Part shown: piece by piece, positions 24,427-32,046 of the stretch
How the letters are laid out: the number at the start of each line of letters is the position of its first letter
Position numbering within the stretch: position 1 is the stretch's first letter
Origin: an uncultured Collinsella sp.
Lineage (GTDB): Bacteria > Actinomycetota > Coriobacteriia > Coriobacteriales > Coriobacteriaceae
NCBI GenBank assembly: GCA_900546115.1
Contig: URBQ01000031.1
Coordinates: forward strand, 1 to 35,794
Direction of reading: 5' to 3'
DNA: 35,794 nt
Translations under genes and position numbers: made by a program
The notes under the pieces: model-generated
Told to the model about the DNA's origin: nothing
Databases searched by the model: none
What the model saw: the letters and a program-made list of their open reading frames with translations, nothing else

Positions 24427-24501
24427 CATTGGGGACAGACTTAAATGAGTAGTCGTTAGGGATATTCTTGTTTGACTAGTCGTTTAAGAACGTCCCCAAT
24501 G
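24427..24501. repeat. Long palindrome with GGGGAC arms before recQ
   Basis: CATTGGGGAC (24427-24436) pairs with GTCCCCAATG (24492-24501). Inside, CTTAAATGAGTAGTC pairs with GACTAGTCGTTTAAG with two mismatches, so nearly the whole 75 bp can fold. It lies about 90 bp upstream of recQ. The rest of 24244-24589 shows no gene. Confidence 0.8.
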
Positions 24502-24589
24502 ACTACCCATGTCGTGGTCGGCAGCCGTGCGGCACCGGTCCGCGTGGCGGCGTATAATCGGCGGCAGATGACTTGGACGTTAGGAAACC

Positions 24590-26572
24590 ATGACCGATAG
24601 CATGCAACAGACGGCGCTCGACACGCTCGGCGCCTATTTTGGCTACACCTCGTTTCGCCCGGGACAGGACCGCATGGTCGATGCGATCCTTGCCGGTCGC
24701 GATGCGCTGGGTGTTATGCCCACGGGCGCCGGCAAGTCCATTTGCTACCAGGTACCCGCGCTCATGCTGCCCGGCATCACCTTTGTGGTGAGTCCGCTGC
24801 TGTCGCTTATGGAGGACCAGACCCGCGCGCTGCTCGCGGCGGGTGCGCGCCCCAGTTATCTCAACTCCAGCCTTACTCCGGCCCAGCAAAACACCGTGCT
24901 CAAGCGGGCGCGCGAGGGCCGCTACCAGCTTATGTACGTGGCGCCCGAGCGCTTGCTCGAGCCACGCTTTTTGGCCTTTGCGCAGGAGGCCGCGGCGGAC
25001 GGCGGCATTGGCGTGCCGCTCGTGGCCATTGACGAGGCCCACTGCGTGAGCCAATGGGGCCAGGATTTCCGTCCCGCCTACCTGCAGATTCGTGAGTTCA
25101 TCGATTCCCTGCCGCAGCGCCCCATCGTGGCGGCCTTTACCGCTACGGCGACTGAGCGTGTGCGCGCGGACATTCAGCAGATGCTCGGCCTGCAAAATCC
25201 CGCGACGGTGGTGACGGGCTTCGATCGCAAGAACCTCTACTTTGGCTGCGAGGAGATGGGCGACAAGGCCAAGGCCGCGTGGGTGCGCGACTATGTGATC
25301 GCACATTCGAGCGAGAGCGGCATCGTGTATTGCTCGACCCGCAAGACCGTCGATGAGCTCGCCGGCGAGCTTGCCGAGGCGCTGGGCCCCAGCGGCATTC
25401 ACGTTGGTCGCTACCATGCCGGCATGGGCAACGACGCCCGTCGCCAAAGCCAGCGCGCCTTTATCGACGACGATATCCAGGTGATGGTTGCCACCAACGC
25501 CTTTGGCATGGGCATCGACAAGCCCAACGTGCGCTACGTGATTCACAACAACGTGCCCGAGAGCATCGAGGCATACTACCAAGAGGCGGGTCGAGCCGGC
25601 CGCGATGGAGACCCGGCCAGCTGCCATCTGCTGTGGAACGGTAACGATTTTCGCATGCGTCGCTTTTTGATCGACCGCGGCGATGCTGCCGATGAGGCGC
25701 TCGACGACGAGCAGCGCGCGTGGGCGCTCCAGAATCGATATCGCCTGCTCAGCCAGATGGAGGGCTACTGCAATACCACCGGCTGCCTGCGCGAATACAT
25801 GCTGCGCTACTTTGGCGACGAGGCCGCGGCCGAGCATGCTGCCGCGGCTGGTGCGGGCAGCACCGCCACGGACGACGCCGAGGGCTGCGGCAACTGCAGC
25901 AACTGCCTCACGAAGTTCGAGGTCGAGGACGTCACCGATATGGCCCGCGCCGCCGTGCGCTATGTGGCCACGCGACCCATGCGCTTTGGCAAGTCGCTGA
26001 TCGCTGATGTGCTCCACGGCGGCAACACCGAGCGCATTCGCCAGATGCATCTGGACGAGGACCGCGGCTACGGTGAGCTGTCGAGCGAATCGGTCGGGCG
26101 CATCAAGGACATCATCGGCCAGCTGTGCGGCCGCGGTTATTTGGCAACCTCGCAGGGGCAGTACCCGGTCGTGGGACTGGGTCCGCGTGCCGGCGAGGTC
26201 GAGGATGAGGCGTTCGCCTTTACCGTTAAGCGTCGCGCGTCCAAGCGCAAGGCCTCGGCTCGCGCCCGCCGTGCGGTGGATCTGCTGCGCGAGGAGGCTG
26301 AGCTGGATCAGCGCCCGCGCGTGGGCGACGATGCCGAGCTGTTCGAGCGCCTGCGTGCCTTGCGCAAGGAGATCTCGACCGAGCTGGAGATGGCGCCGTA
26401 CATGGTCTTCTCCGACAAGGCTCTGCGCGGTCTGTGCCGCCTGCGCCCGCAGACGCGCGACGAGCTTATCCAGGTCAACGGCATTGGCGAGAAAAAGGCC
26501 GACGCCTTTGGCGAGCAGTTTATGGCGGCGATTGAAGAGTTTGAATCCGAGCATGCACGGGATGGAGCGTAA
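24590..26572 (+). CDS. recQ: ATP-dependent DNA helicase RecQ
   Basis: This 660-residue protein unwinds DNA 3' to 5' in recombination and repair. Motifs are Walker A MPTGAGKS (43-50, Lys49), DEAH (148-151), the aromatic-rich loop CVSQWGQDFRP directly after it, FTATAT, and QEAGRAGRDG of motif VI. A zinc site follows (GYCNTTGCLRE then CGNCSNC), then a winged helix and a C-terminal HRDC domain (about 575-650). ATG 24590 has TTAGGA upstream. The stop is two bases before gntR3, so the two genes share a message, an unusual pairing. Confidence 0.95.
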   Translation: MTDSMQQTALDTLGAYFGYTSFRPGQDRMVDAILAGRDALGVMPTGAGKSICYQVPALMLPGITFVVSPLLSLMEDQTRALLAAGARPSYLNSSLTPAQQNTVLKRAREGRYQLMYVAPERLLEPRFLAFAQEAAADGGIGVPLVAIDEAHCVSQWGQDFRPAYLQIREFIDSLPQRPIVAAFTATATERVRADIQQMLGLQNPATVVTGFDRKNLYFGCEEMGDKAKAAWVRDYVIAHSSESGIVYCSTRKTVDELAGELAEALGPSGIHVGRYHAGMGNDARRQSQRAFIDDDIQVMVATNAFGMGIDKPNVRYVIHNNVPESIEAYYQEAGRAGRDGDPASCHLLWNGNDFRMRRFLIDRGDAADEALDDEQRAWALQNRYRLLSQMEGYCNTTGCLREYMLRYFGDEAAAEHAAAAGAGSTATDDAEGCGNCSNCLTKFEVEDVTDMARAAVRYVATRPMRFGKSLIADVLHGGNTERIRQMHLDEDRGYGELSSESVGRIKDIIGQLCGRGYLATSQGQYPVVGLGPRAGEVEDEAFAFTVKRRASKRKASARARRAVDLLREEAELDQRPRVGDDAELFERLRALRKEISTELEMAPYMVFSDKALRGLCRLRPQTRDELIQVNGIGEKKADAFGEQFMAAIEEFESEHARDGA

Positions 26573-26574
26573 CG

Positions 26575-27330
26575 ATGGCAACCGACGATAAAACCGGCCG
26601 CGCTGGCGCGTCCGCCGTGCCGCTGTACCAGCAGGTCATGGACGACCTAAAGGGCGAGATCGCGCGCGGCGTGTACCCTGCCGGTTCGCGCATTCCTGCC
26701 GAGATGGAGCTCGCGAAGTCCTACGGCGTGGGGCGCATCACCGTGCGCCGTGCCATCGAGGAGCTGTCGCGCGCGGGGTATCTCCACCGACAGCAGGGGA
26801 GGGGCACCTTTGTGTGCGCTCCCAAGCTCAAGCGCAAGATTGTCCAGAAAGGCGACGTCCAGAGCTTTTCCGAGGGTTGCGCCGCCAACGACATGGTGGC
26901 CGGAGCGCGCCTGGTGTCGCGCACGGTGGTTGCGGCGACGCACGAGGACGCGGCATTTTTTGGCATGGAACCCGGCTGCGAGCTCATCGTGGTCGAGCGC
27001 GTGCGCACGGCGGATGGCGTGCCCGTCATGCTCGAGAACAACGCCTTTGTGCTGGCCGACCATCCCTACCTGCAGACGCTGGCCGATAAGGACCTCACCG
27101 ATAACTCGATCTTTGCGCTCGTTGCCGAGCATTCGGGCCGCGCGCCGCTCAAGTCCGACCCCTGCACCGTGGAGATTGCGCTGGCGGATGCCCAGACGGC
27201 CCCGCTGCTGGGGGTGCCGGTCGGCGAGCCGCTCTTCTATATGGAGGCGTACTTTACCGATGCAGACGAGCGCCCCCTGCTGCTCGGGCGTCAAAAGATC
27301 GTGGGCTCGCGCTACGTGTTCGACATCTAG
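26575..27330 (+). CDS. GntR/HutC-family regulator 3
   Basis: This 251-residue protein has a winged helix (about 16-82) with IPAEMELAKSYGVGRITVRR, split IPAEMELAKSY / GVGRITVRR. A UTRA domain spans about 100-248 and ends GSRYVFDI. The start is ATG 26575, two bases after recQ, with GGAG inside the end of recQ. It lies before SIS gene 3, and the 144-bp gap holds two copies of an 18-base motif, so it most likely controls that gene. The paralogy to regulator 2 suggests a related effector. Confidence 0.92.
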   Translation: MATDDKTGRAGASAVPLYQQVMDDLKGEIARGVYPAGSRIPAEMELAKSYGVGRITVRRAIEELSRAGYLHRQQGRGTFVCAPKLKRKIVQKGDVQSFSEGCAANDMVAGARLVSRTVVAATHEDAAFFGMEPGCELIVVERVRTADGVPVMLENNAFVLADHPYLQTLADKDLTDNSIFALVAEHSGRAPLKSDPCTVEIALADAQTAPLLGVPVGEPLFYMEAYFTDADERPLLLGRQKIVGSRYVFDI

Positions 27331-27335
27331 CGGTC

Positions 27336-27418
27336 ATAAATAGAACAACATAGAACAAATTTGGTGAAATGACTTCACCGGTGACAGCTTGCGTGCTATA
27401 AATAGAACAATATAGAAC
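27336..27418. promoter_or_regulatory. Two candidate GntR3 operators
   Basis: AATAGAACAAYATAGAAC occurs at 27339-27356 and 27401-27418; with the three preceding bases the match is 20 of 21. The 62-bp offset is close to six helical turns, which would allow looping. A small dyad, GGTGAA/TTCACC, lies between them (27363-27379). Confidence 0.7.
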
Positions 27419-27445
27419 GACAGCAGGTACGAGCTGCTGTCGTTC
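27415..27445 (+). promoter_or_regulatory. Perfect 12-bp leader hairpin of SIS gene 3
   Basis: GAACGACAGCAG (27415-27426) pairs with CTGCTGTCGTTC (27434-27445) around a 7-base loop. Its left arm overlaps the second candidate operator and it ends 16 bases before the ribosome site. No T-run follows. Confidence 0.7.
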
Positions 27446-27474
27446 AAAGCTGCCACATAAGGAGGAGCGTCACG

Positions 27475-28443
27475 GTGAACGCACACGATCTGATTCAGGA
27501 AATTATCGAGCGCAAGGGCAAGATTGAGAACGTGTTTTGGATCGCCTGCGGCGGTTCGATGATCGACCTGATGCCGGCTAACGAGCTGCTCAAGCGCGAG
27601 GCCACTACGTTTGCCTCGACGGTCTACACCGCGCGCGAGTTTTGCCTGATGGCCCCCAAGAGCCTGGGGCCGAAGTCGCTCGTCGTCGCCTGCAGCCACA
27701 GCGGTAACACGCAGGAGGTCGTTGACGGCTGCGAGATGGCGTTGGCTGCCGGCGCCGAGGTCATTGCCATGACCGACTGCGAGGGCTCCAAGATCGACAA
27801 CGGCAAGTGGACCACCTGGGTTTACCCCTGGGGCGAGGGCGTGTCGCAGGCCGAGGTACCGCAGGGCATCGGCGCTCTGATCGCCGCCGAACTGCTCCAC
27901 CAGCAGGAGGGTTATGAGGCGCTTGCCGACATGTACGCCGGCCTTAAGCAGATGGATGCGCTGTTGCCCGCTGCCCACGAGAAGGTCAACGCCGAGCTGG
28001 GCGATCGCTTTGCCGAGCTCTGCCAGCAGCACAAGTTCTTCTACATCCTGGGCTCCGGCCCCAACTTTAGCCAGACCTACGCCATGGCGATTTGCTCGCT
28101 CATGGAGATGCAGTGGCAGCACTGCTGCTACATCCACTCCGGCGAGTATTTCCACGGTCCTTTCGAGGCTACCGAGCCCGGCGTGTTCTACTTTGTGCAG
28201 CTCGGATCGGGCGAGTGCCGCCCCATGGAGGAGCGCGCGCTGGCGTTCCTCAACACGCACACCGATACGGTCATGGTGCTCGATGCACTCGAGTACGGCG
28301 TGGGCGAGGTGCCCGCCAGCGTGCGTTCATACCTGGAGCCGATCTTCTTCTACAACATGAGCTGCGAGCTGCGCGCCGCCCGCGGCAAGGTGTTCGACCA
28401 CAGCCCCGAGGTTCGTCGCTACATGGGCATCGAGCAGTACTAA
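27475..28443 (+). CDS. SIS-domain sugar-phosphate deglycase/isomerase 3
   Basis: This 322-residue FrlB-like protein has CGGSMIDL (25-32), CSHSGNTQE (73-81) as the sugar-phosphate loop, and Glu211 and His227 (GEYFHGPFE) in the FraB spacing. Its Ser/Thr loop CSHSGNT is the most canonical SIS loop of the three. It starts at GTG 27475 after AAGGAGG. It is probably controlled by GntR3 from the upstream operators, separately from the PTS operon. It is likely a deglycase for a different or overlapping Amadori phosphate. There is no kinase beside it, so the substrate must arrive already phosphorylated. Confidence 0.83.
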   Translation: MNAHDLIQEIIERKGKIENVFWIACGGSMIDLMPANELLKREATTFASTVYTAREFCLMAPKSLGPKSLVVACSHSGNTQEVVDGCEMALAAGAEVIAMTDCEGSKIDNGKWTTWVYPWGEGVSQAEVPQGIGALIAAELLHQQEGYEALADMYAGLKQMDALLPAAHEKVNAELGDRFAELCQQHKFFYILGSGPNFSQTYAMAICSLMEMQWQHCCYIHSGEYFHGPFEATEPGVFYFVQLGSGECRPMEERALAFLNTHTDTVMVLDALEYGVGEVPASVRSYLEPIFFYNMSCELRAARGKVFDHSPEVRRYMGIEQY

Positions 28444-28496
28444 GTAACGGGAAAACCATTCACCTTCGATTCGCAAGGGCGCAGCGCGAGTCAAAA

Positions 28497-28534
28497 AAGC
28501 GGGCCGCGCCGGGGATTTCCGGCGCGGCCCGCTT
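28497..28534. terminator. Bidirectional terminator between SIS gene 3 and ldh
   Basis: A perfect 16-bp stem (28497-28512 with 28519-28534; core GCGGGCCGCGCCGG) has loop GGATTT. The minus strand continues with TTTT, giving a run of six T, so it is strongest for ldh, but it also blocks the convergent SIS gene message. Confidence 0.95.
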
Positions 28535-28576
28535 GGTATCGCGCTTAGATTCGCGAGGTGTCGCGGCAACCGACGC

Positions 28577-29554
28577 TTACTTGGCGTCGTAGGCCTCGGC
28601 ATCCCACCAGTCGAGCTGGGCGATGTTGTCGCGGATGTGCTGGCAGCTCTTGTGGAAGCCCTCGAGCTCGTGCTCGGAAAGGTCGAGCGTGTAGACCTCC
28701 TCGACGCCCTCGGCGCCGATCACGCACGGCAGGGATGTGAAGATGCCCTCCTCGCCATACTGGCCGGTCATGAGCGTGGAGGCGGAAAGCACGGCGTGCT
28801 CGTTGTGCAGCACGGCGGCGCAGACGCGCGCGGCGGAGTTGGCGACGGCGTACTCGGTGCACTGTTTGCCCTGGTAGGTTACGTAGCCGCCCTTGCGCGC
28901 GAGCTCCTCGACCTCCATGTGGTCAAAAGCGTACTTGTCGGGGTTCTCGGCCTGGAGCTCGTTGAGGCTCTTGCCGGCGATGGTTGCGGCCTTAAAGGCG
29001 GCCAGCTGGCTAAAGCCGTGCTCGCCGATCATGTAGGCGTCGATGGACTTGGGGCTCACGCCGACCTTCTTGGAGATCTCGGTGCGCAGGCGGGCGGAGT
29101 CCAGACCGCAGCCCGAGCCGATGATCTTCTTGGGATCGTAGCCGGTCAGGTGCCACAGCTCGGTGCACACGACGTCGCAGGGGTTGGAGATACTCACGAA
29201 GATGCCGTCAAAGCCGGCGTCGACGATGCGCTTGGCAAAGGTTCGGGCGGCGTCGGTGGTAAAGAACAGCTCGCCGTCACGGTTGCCGGCGGCCAGCGCA
29301 ACCTTGCCGGCGGCGTTGACGATGACGTCGCAGCAGGCTAGCTCCTCGTAGTGGTCGTAGCAGTTGACGATCTTGGTGTTGTACGGGACAAACGAAAGGG
29401 AGTCGCGCAGGTCCTGGACCTCGGACGTTACCTTGGCCTCGTTGATATCGCACAGGTACAGCTCATCGGCAATGCCCTGCATGAGCAGGCTGTTGGCGAC
29501 ATGCGCTCCTACGTGGCCCTGGCCGACCACACCGATCTTACGCGTCTGGTACAT
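28577..29554 (-). CDS. L-lactate / L-2-hydroxyacid dehydrogenase
   Basis: This 325-residue NAD-dependent enzyme of the LDH/MDH family has GVVGQGHVG (8-16), Asp36 for NAD, NPCDV (124-128), LDSARLR (151-157) and the catalytic His179 in IGEHGFSQ. The loop that selects substrate reads GKVALAAGNRDGE, unlike classical LDH, and the SQ after GEHG resembles L-2-hydroxyisocaproate dehydrogenase. It therefore reduces pyruvate or a larger 2-oxoacid. The start is ATG at 29554 with AAAGGA seven bases upstream. It is a single-gene unit between a good promoter and a strong terminator. Confidence 0.88.
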   Translation of the reverse strand: MYQTRKIGVVGQGHVGAHVANSLLMQGIADELYLCDINEAKVTSEVQDLRDSLSFVPYNTKIVNCYDHYEELACCDVIVNAAGKVALAAGNRDGELFFTTDAARTFAKRIVDAGFDGIFVSISNPCDVVCTELWHLTGYDPKKIIGSGCGLDSARLRTEISKKVGVSPKSIDAYMIGEHGFSQLAAFKAATIAGKSLNELQAENPDKYAFDHMEVEELARKGGYVTYQGKQCTEYAVANSAARVCAAVLHNEHAVLSASTLMTGQYGEEGIFTSLPCVIGAEGVEEVYTLDLSEHELEGFHKSCQHIRDNIAQLDWWDAEAYDAK

Positions 29555-29591
29555 ATATGTATCCTTTCGGCCGAGTTTTTCGCGTTGAACC

Positions 29592-29619
29592 ATTGTAGCT
29601 TCCTGCCGACACTTTGCCA
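29592..29619 (-). promoter_or_regulatory. ldh promoter
   Basis: On the minus strand TGGCAA (29619-29614) and TACAAT (29597-29592) are 16 bp apart, about 40 bases before the start codon. Confidence 0.6.
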
Positions 29620-29634
29620 GGCTAAAGCGCCACT

Positions 29635-29651
29635 GATTTTTGGGACATGCC
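29635..29651 (+). repeat. GGGACATGCC repeat, family C, copy 1
   Basis: GATTTTTGGGACATGCC matches exactly, in the opposite orientation, the loop and arm of the peptidase terminator at 32404-32420. The right half here (GTAATCTCTAC) is degenerate. Confidence 0.65.
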
Positions 29652-29765
29652 GTAATCTCTACTTTTGGAGTGATTTGGGCCGCCGACGGCATCGCGGGGC
29701 GATGTGCTCGCGCGGATGGGGCCGGTCGTTGTACCATAGCTGCAACTGACTCGTAAGGAGCATCC

Positions 29766-30692
29766 ATGCCCATTCGCATCCCTGACGCCCTCCCTGCAGC
29801 CGCGCAGCTCGAGAGCGAGAACATCTTTGTCATGACCGAGTACCGCGCGCTGCACCAGGACATCCGTCCGCTGCGCGTGCTCATCCTCAACCTCATGCCC
29901 ACCAAGATCGCCACCGAGACGCAAATCATGCGCAAGCTCTCCAACACGCCGCTGCAGGTGGAGGTGGACCTGCTGCGCACCAAGACGCACGAGGCCACGC
30001 ACGTGAGCGCCGGCCACCTGGAGACGTTCTACCGCACGTTCGACGACATCCGCGACATCCACTACGACGGCCTGATCATCACGGGCGCGCCGGTGGAGCA
30101 GATGCCGTTCGAGGAGGTCGACTACTGGCCCGAACTCTGTCAGATCATGGATTGGTCAACCACGCACGTGCACTCTACGCTGCACATTTGTTGGGGCGCG
30201 CAGGCGGGGCTCTACCATCATTACGGTATCCAGAAGTACGACCTGCCGGCAAAGGCGAGCGGCGTATTTGAGCATTATCTGGTGAAGCCGCAAAGCCCGC
30301 TGGTCCGCGGCTTTGACGACCGTTTCTATGCCGTGCATTCGCGCAACACCGATGTGCGCCGCGAGGACGTGGAGGCCGAGCCGCAGCTTGAGGTCGTGGC
30401 CGTGTCCGACGAGGTGGGCCTGTACATCGTCAAGTCGACCGACAGCCGTCGCTTCTTTGTCTTTGGCCACCCCGAGTACGATACCGACACGCTGCGCCTG
30501 GAGTACGAGCGCGACGTGAAGCGCGGGCTCAACCCCCAGGTGCCGGCGCATTACTTCCCGGGCGATGACCCCACCGCCGAGCCGCGCAACGTCTGGCGCA
30601 GCCAGGCTCAGCTGTTCTATACCAACTGGCTCAACTACTACGTCTATCAGACCACGCCCTACGACTTGGCCCGCGCCGGCGAGGAGCACTAG
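29766..30692 (+). CDS. metA: Homoserine O-acyltransferase (MetA), probably acetyl-CoA type
   Basis: This 308-residue enzyme of methionine synthesis activates homoserine by O-acylation. The catalytic Cys142 lies in HICWGAQAG, and the His and Glu in FGHPEYD (about 235-237). Residue 111 (APVEQMPFEEVDYW) is Glu. In this family Glu111 goes with acetyl-CoA use and Gly111 with succinyl-CoA (the Bacillus cereus versus Escherichia coli comparison), so acetylation is predicted although many databases would name it a succinyltransferase. AAGGAG lies before ATG 29766. It is a single gene, and I see no SAM riboswitch in the short leader. Confidence 0.94.
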   Translation: MPIRIPDALPAAAQLESENIFVMTEYRALHQDIRPLRVLILNLMPTKIATETQIMRKLSNTPLQVEVDLLRTKTHEATHVSAGHLETFYRTFDDIRDIHYDGLIITGAPVEQMPFEEVDYWPELCQIMDWSTTHVHSTLHICWGAQAGLYHHYGIQKYDLPAKASGVFEHYLVKPQSPLVRGFDDRFYAVHSRNTDVRREDVEAEPQLEVVAVSDEVGLYIVKSTDSRRFFVFGHPEYDTDTLRLEYERDVKRGLNPQVPAHYFPGDDPTAEPRNVWRSQAQLFYTNWLNYYVYQTTPYDLARAGEEH

Positions 30693-30715
30693 GCCGTCGG
30701 GAAGTGCGCCAGCCG

Positions 30716-31312
30716 TTAGGCGCTGACGATGTGGGGTAGCGGCAGGTCGTGGGCGTCGGTGGGAACGTGGTCAACACGCTGCTCGTCAAAGGCGATGCCG
30801 ATGATTTGGCATGCGGGCGAGAGCATGGGCAGGTAGCGGTCGTAGCAGCCGCCGCCGTAGCCCAGGCGCGCGCCGGCGCGGTCGAAGGCTACGAGCGGCA
30901 CGACGATCATGTCGAGAGCCTCAGCAGGCACGATAGGGAAGCGGCTGCTGTCGATGTCCATGGCTGCGAAGGCCCGCGTGGGGTGGGCGATAAACGGTGC
31001 CGCGGATGCATCGTCGGCGGCAACTGCCCTCATGCACATGCGCTGGCCACAAGCTGCGGCGTCTGTTGCCGAGAGCATGCACGGATAGGCCACGCGCCAG
31101 CCGCGCGCGGCGACCGCAGCGGCAAACGCGGCAGGGTTGACCTCGGAACCCATCGCGGCATAGATGGCAACGGTGTGCGGCGCCGCGGCATCCAGACGAT
31201 CCAACAGCTCAACAAGCCGCGCACAGATAGTGGCGGACTTCGCCGCCCGCACATCCAAATCAATCGCATCGCGCCGAGCAATCACCGCCCGCCGCAGCTC
31301 AACCTTGTCCAT
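30716..31312 (-). CDS. 5-formyltetrahydrofolate cyclo-ligase
   Basis: This 198-residue enzyme makes 5,10-methenyltetrahydrofolate from 5-formyltetrahydrofolate with ATP. The family core VPLVAFDRAGARLGYGGGCYDRYL is present (about 140-163, split VPLVAFDRAGARLGYGGG / CYDRYL). The C-terminal part AFDEQRVDHVPTDAHDLPL carries the usual His and Asp. ATG 31312 follows GAGGGAG; an in-frame start at 31339 would lie inside a repeat. It converges with metA with 23 bp between stops. A family A palindrome sits directly upstream. Confidence 0.92.
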   Translation of the reverse strand: MDKVELRRAVIARRDAIDLDVRAAKSATICARLVELLDRLDAAAPHTVAIYAAMGSEVNPAAFAAAVAARGWRVAYPCMLSATDAAACGQRMCMRAVAADDASAAPFIAHPTRAFAAMDIDSSRFPIVPAEALDMIVVPLVAFDRAGARLGYGGGCYDRYLPMLSPACQIIGIAFDEQRVDHVPTDAHDLPLPHIVSA

Positions 31313-31325
31313 CCCAGCTCCCTCT

Positions 31326-31376
31326 CCCAAACCTACCAAAAAGGGACAGGTTTATTTTGGCAGGTTTTATCTGGGC
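31326..31376 (-). repeat. Palindromic repeat, family A, copy 3 (leader of cyclo-ligase)
   Basis: AAACCTACCAAAA (31329-31341) pairs with TTTTGGCAGGTTT (31355-31367) with one mismatch; GGGACAGG is in the loop. On the minus strand it begins CCCAGATAAAACC, just as copy 2 does, and it ends at the ribosome site. Confidence 0.8.
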
Positions 31377-31385
31377 AAACGTCAA

Positions 31386-31429
31386 AACCACCACGAGGGT
31401 GCAGTTCACTGCCTCCTTCGTGGTGGTTT
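31386..31429 (-). terminator. Terminator of hicAB
   Basis: AAACCACCACGA pairs with TCGTGGTGGTTT, with a second inner stem GCAG/CTGC. The minus strand continues with TTTTGACG. It lies 18 bases beyond the hicB stop. Confidence 0.85.
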
Positions 31430-31446
31430 GTGCCTATGCGATAACG

Positions 31447-31776
31447 CTACAACGCTGCGGCGATTGCTTCAGTCACAAACTTATTGAGTGACTCGCCCTT
31501 CTTTGCTGCTGCCAGCGCCGCCTGCTTGTGGAGCTCAGAGCCCGTTCTTACGTTGAACGAGCCCTTAAAAGCCCGCTCGGGTTCCTTGCCCTTCTCGGTG
31601 CAAAACTCAAGGTAATCGTCGACGGCGTCGTGGAAGCATTGCTCCACTTCTTCAGCCGTGGAGCCTTCAAATACGATTGCGTCTCTAATGCCGGCGACCA
31701 TACCTGTTAGTACACGCTGCTCGGCATCGAACTCGACTGGGGCGAAATAGCCCTTGTATGCCAAAACGTTACTCAT
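31447..31776 (-). CDS. hicB: HicB-family antitoxin
   Basis: This protein of about 109 residues has a partially degraded RNase-H-like HicB fold at the N-terminus (YKGYFAPVEFDAEQRVLTG). A ribbon-helix-helix DNA-binding part is at the C-terminus (SELHKQAALAAAKKGESLNK). It binds and inhibits HicA and represses the operon. ATG 31776 is preferred because GGAGG lies five bases upstream; its start overlaps the hicA end by 8 bp, the usual translational coupling. Confidence 0.9.
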   Translation of the reverse strand: MSNVLAYKGYFAPVEFDAEQRVLTGMVAGIRDAIVFEGSTAEEVEQCFHDAVDDYLEFCTEKGKEPERAFKGSFNVRTGSELHKQAALAAAKKGESLNKFVTEAIAAAL

Positions 31777-32032
31777 GACTGCCTCCGACATCCTGCAGAA
31801 ATCGAACGATGTTTCGAATTGTCCCCGCTGTCAATTCGTCAGATGGATGAGGCGCGTGCATCACGAACATCCTGCCATCTGAGGGCCTGTAGAAGCGAAC
31901 GCGCGATCCGGAAGTCTTGCCTTTGCTGTCCATTTCAAAGCCATATGAGACCATGACTTTTAAAAAATCGGCATACCGATACGTCGAAGGGCAGCTAAAC
32001 AGTTGGGCGATGAGTTTATCGGCTCGAGTCAT
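31769..32032 (-). CDS. hicA: HicA-family mRNA interferase toxin
   Basis: This 87-residue protein of the double-stranded-RNA-binding-like HicA family cleaves mRNA when free of HicB. It has KTSGSRVRFYRPSDGR then HAPHPSDELTAGTIRNI, the family pattern H-x-P-H-P and GT-[IL]-R-x-I. The classical HicA string G-S-H is here G-S-R, a variant seen in one HicA subgroup; the conserved histidines are instead in HAPHP. The start is ATG at 32032 with GAGG upstream. It is first in the operon, as is usual for hicAB. Confidence 0.88.
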   Translation of the reverse strand: MTRADKLIAQLFSCPSTYRYADFLKVMVSYGFEMDSKGKTSGSRVRFYRPSDGRMFVMHAPHPSDELTAGTIRNIVRFLQDVGGSHE

Positions 32033-32046
32033 CCCGCCTCACATTC

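Noticed and set aside
24503..26581. Long minus-strand open frame across recQ
   Set aside because: It mirrors the GC-rich codon pattern of recQ, has no ribosome site or recognisable motif, and recQ itself is certain.
29655..29765. SAM or other riboswitch before metA
   Set aside because: The leader is short and shows no recognisable aptamer pattern or terminator-antiterminator pair.
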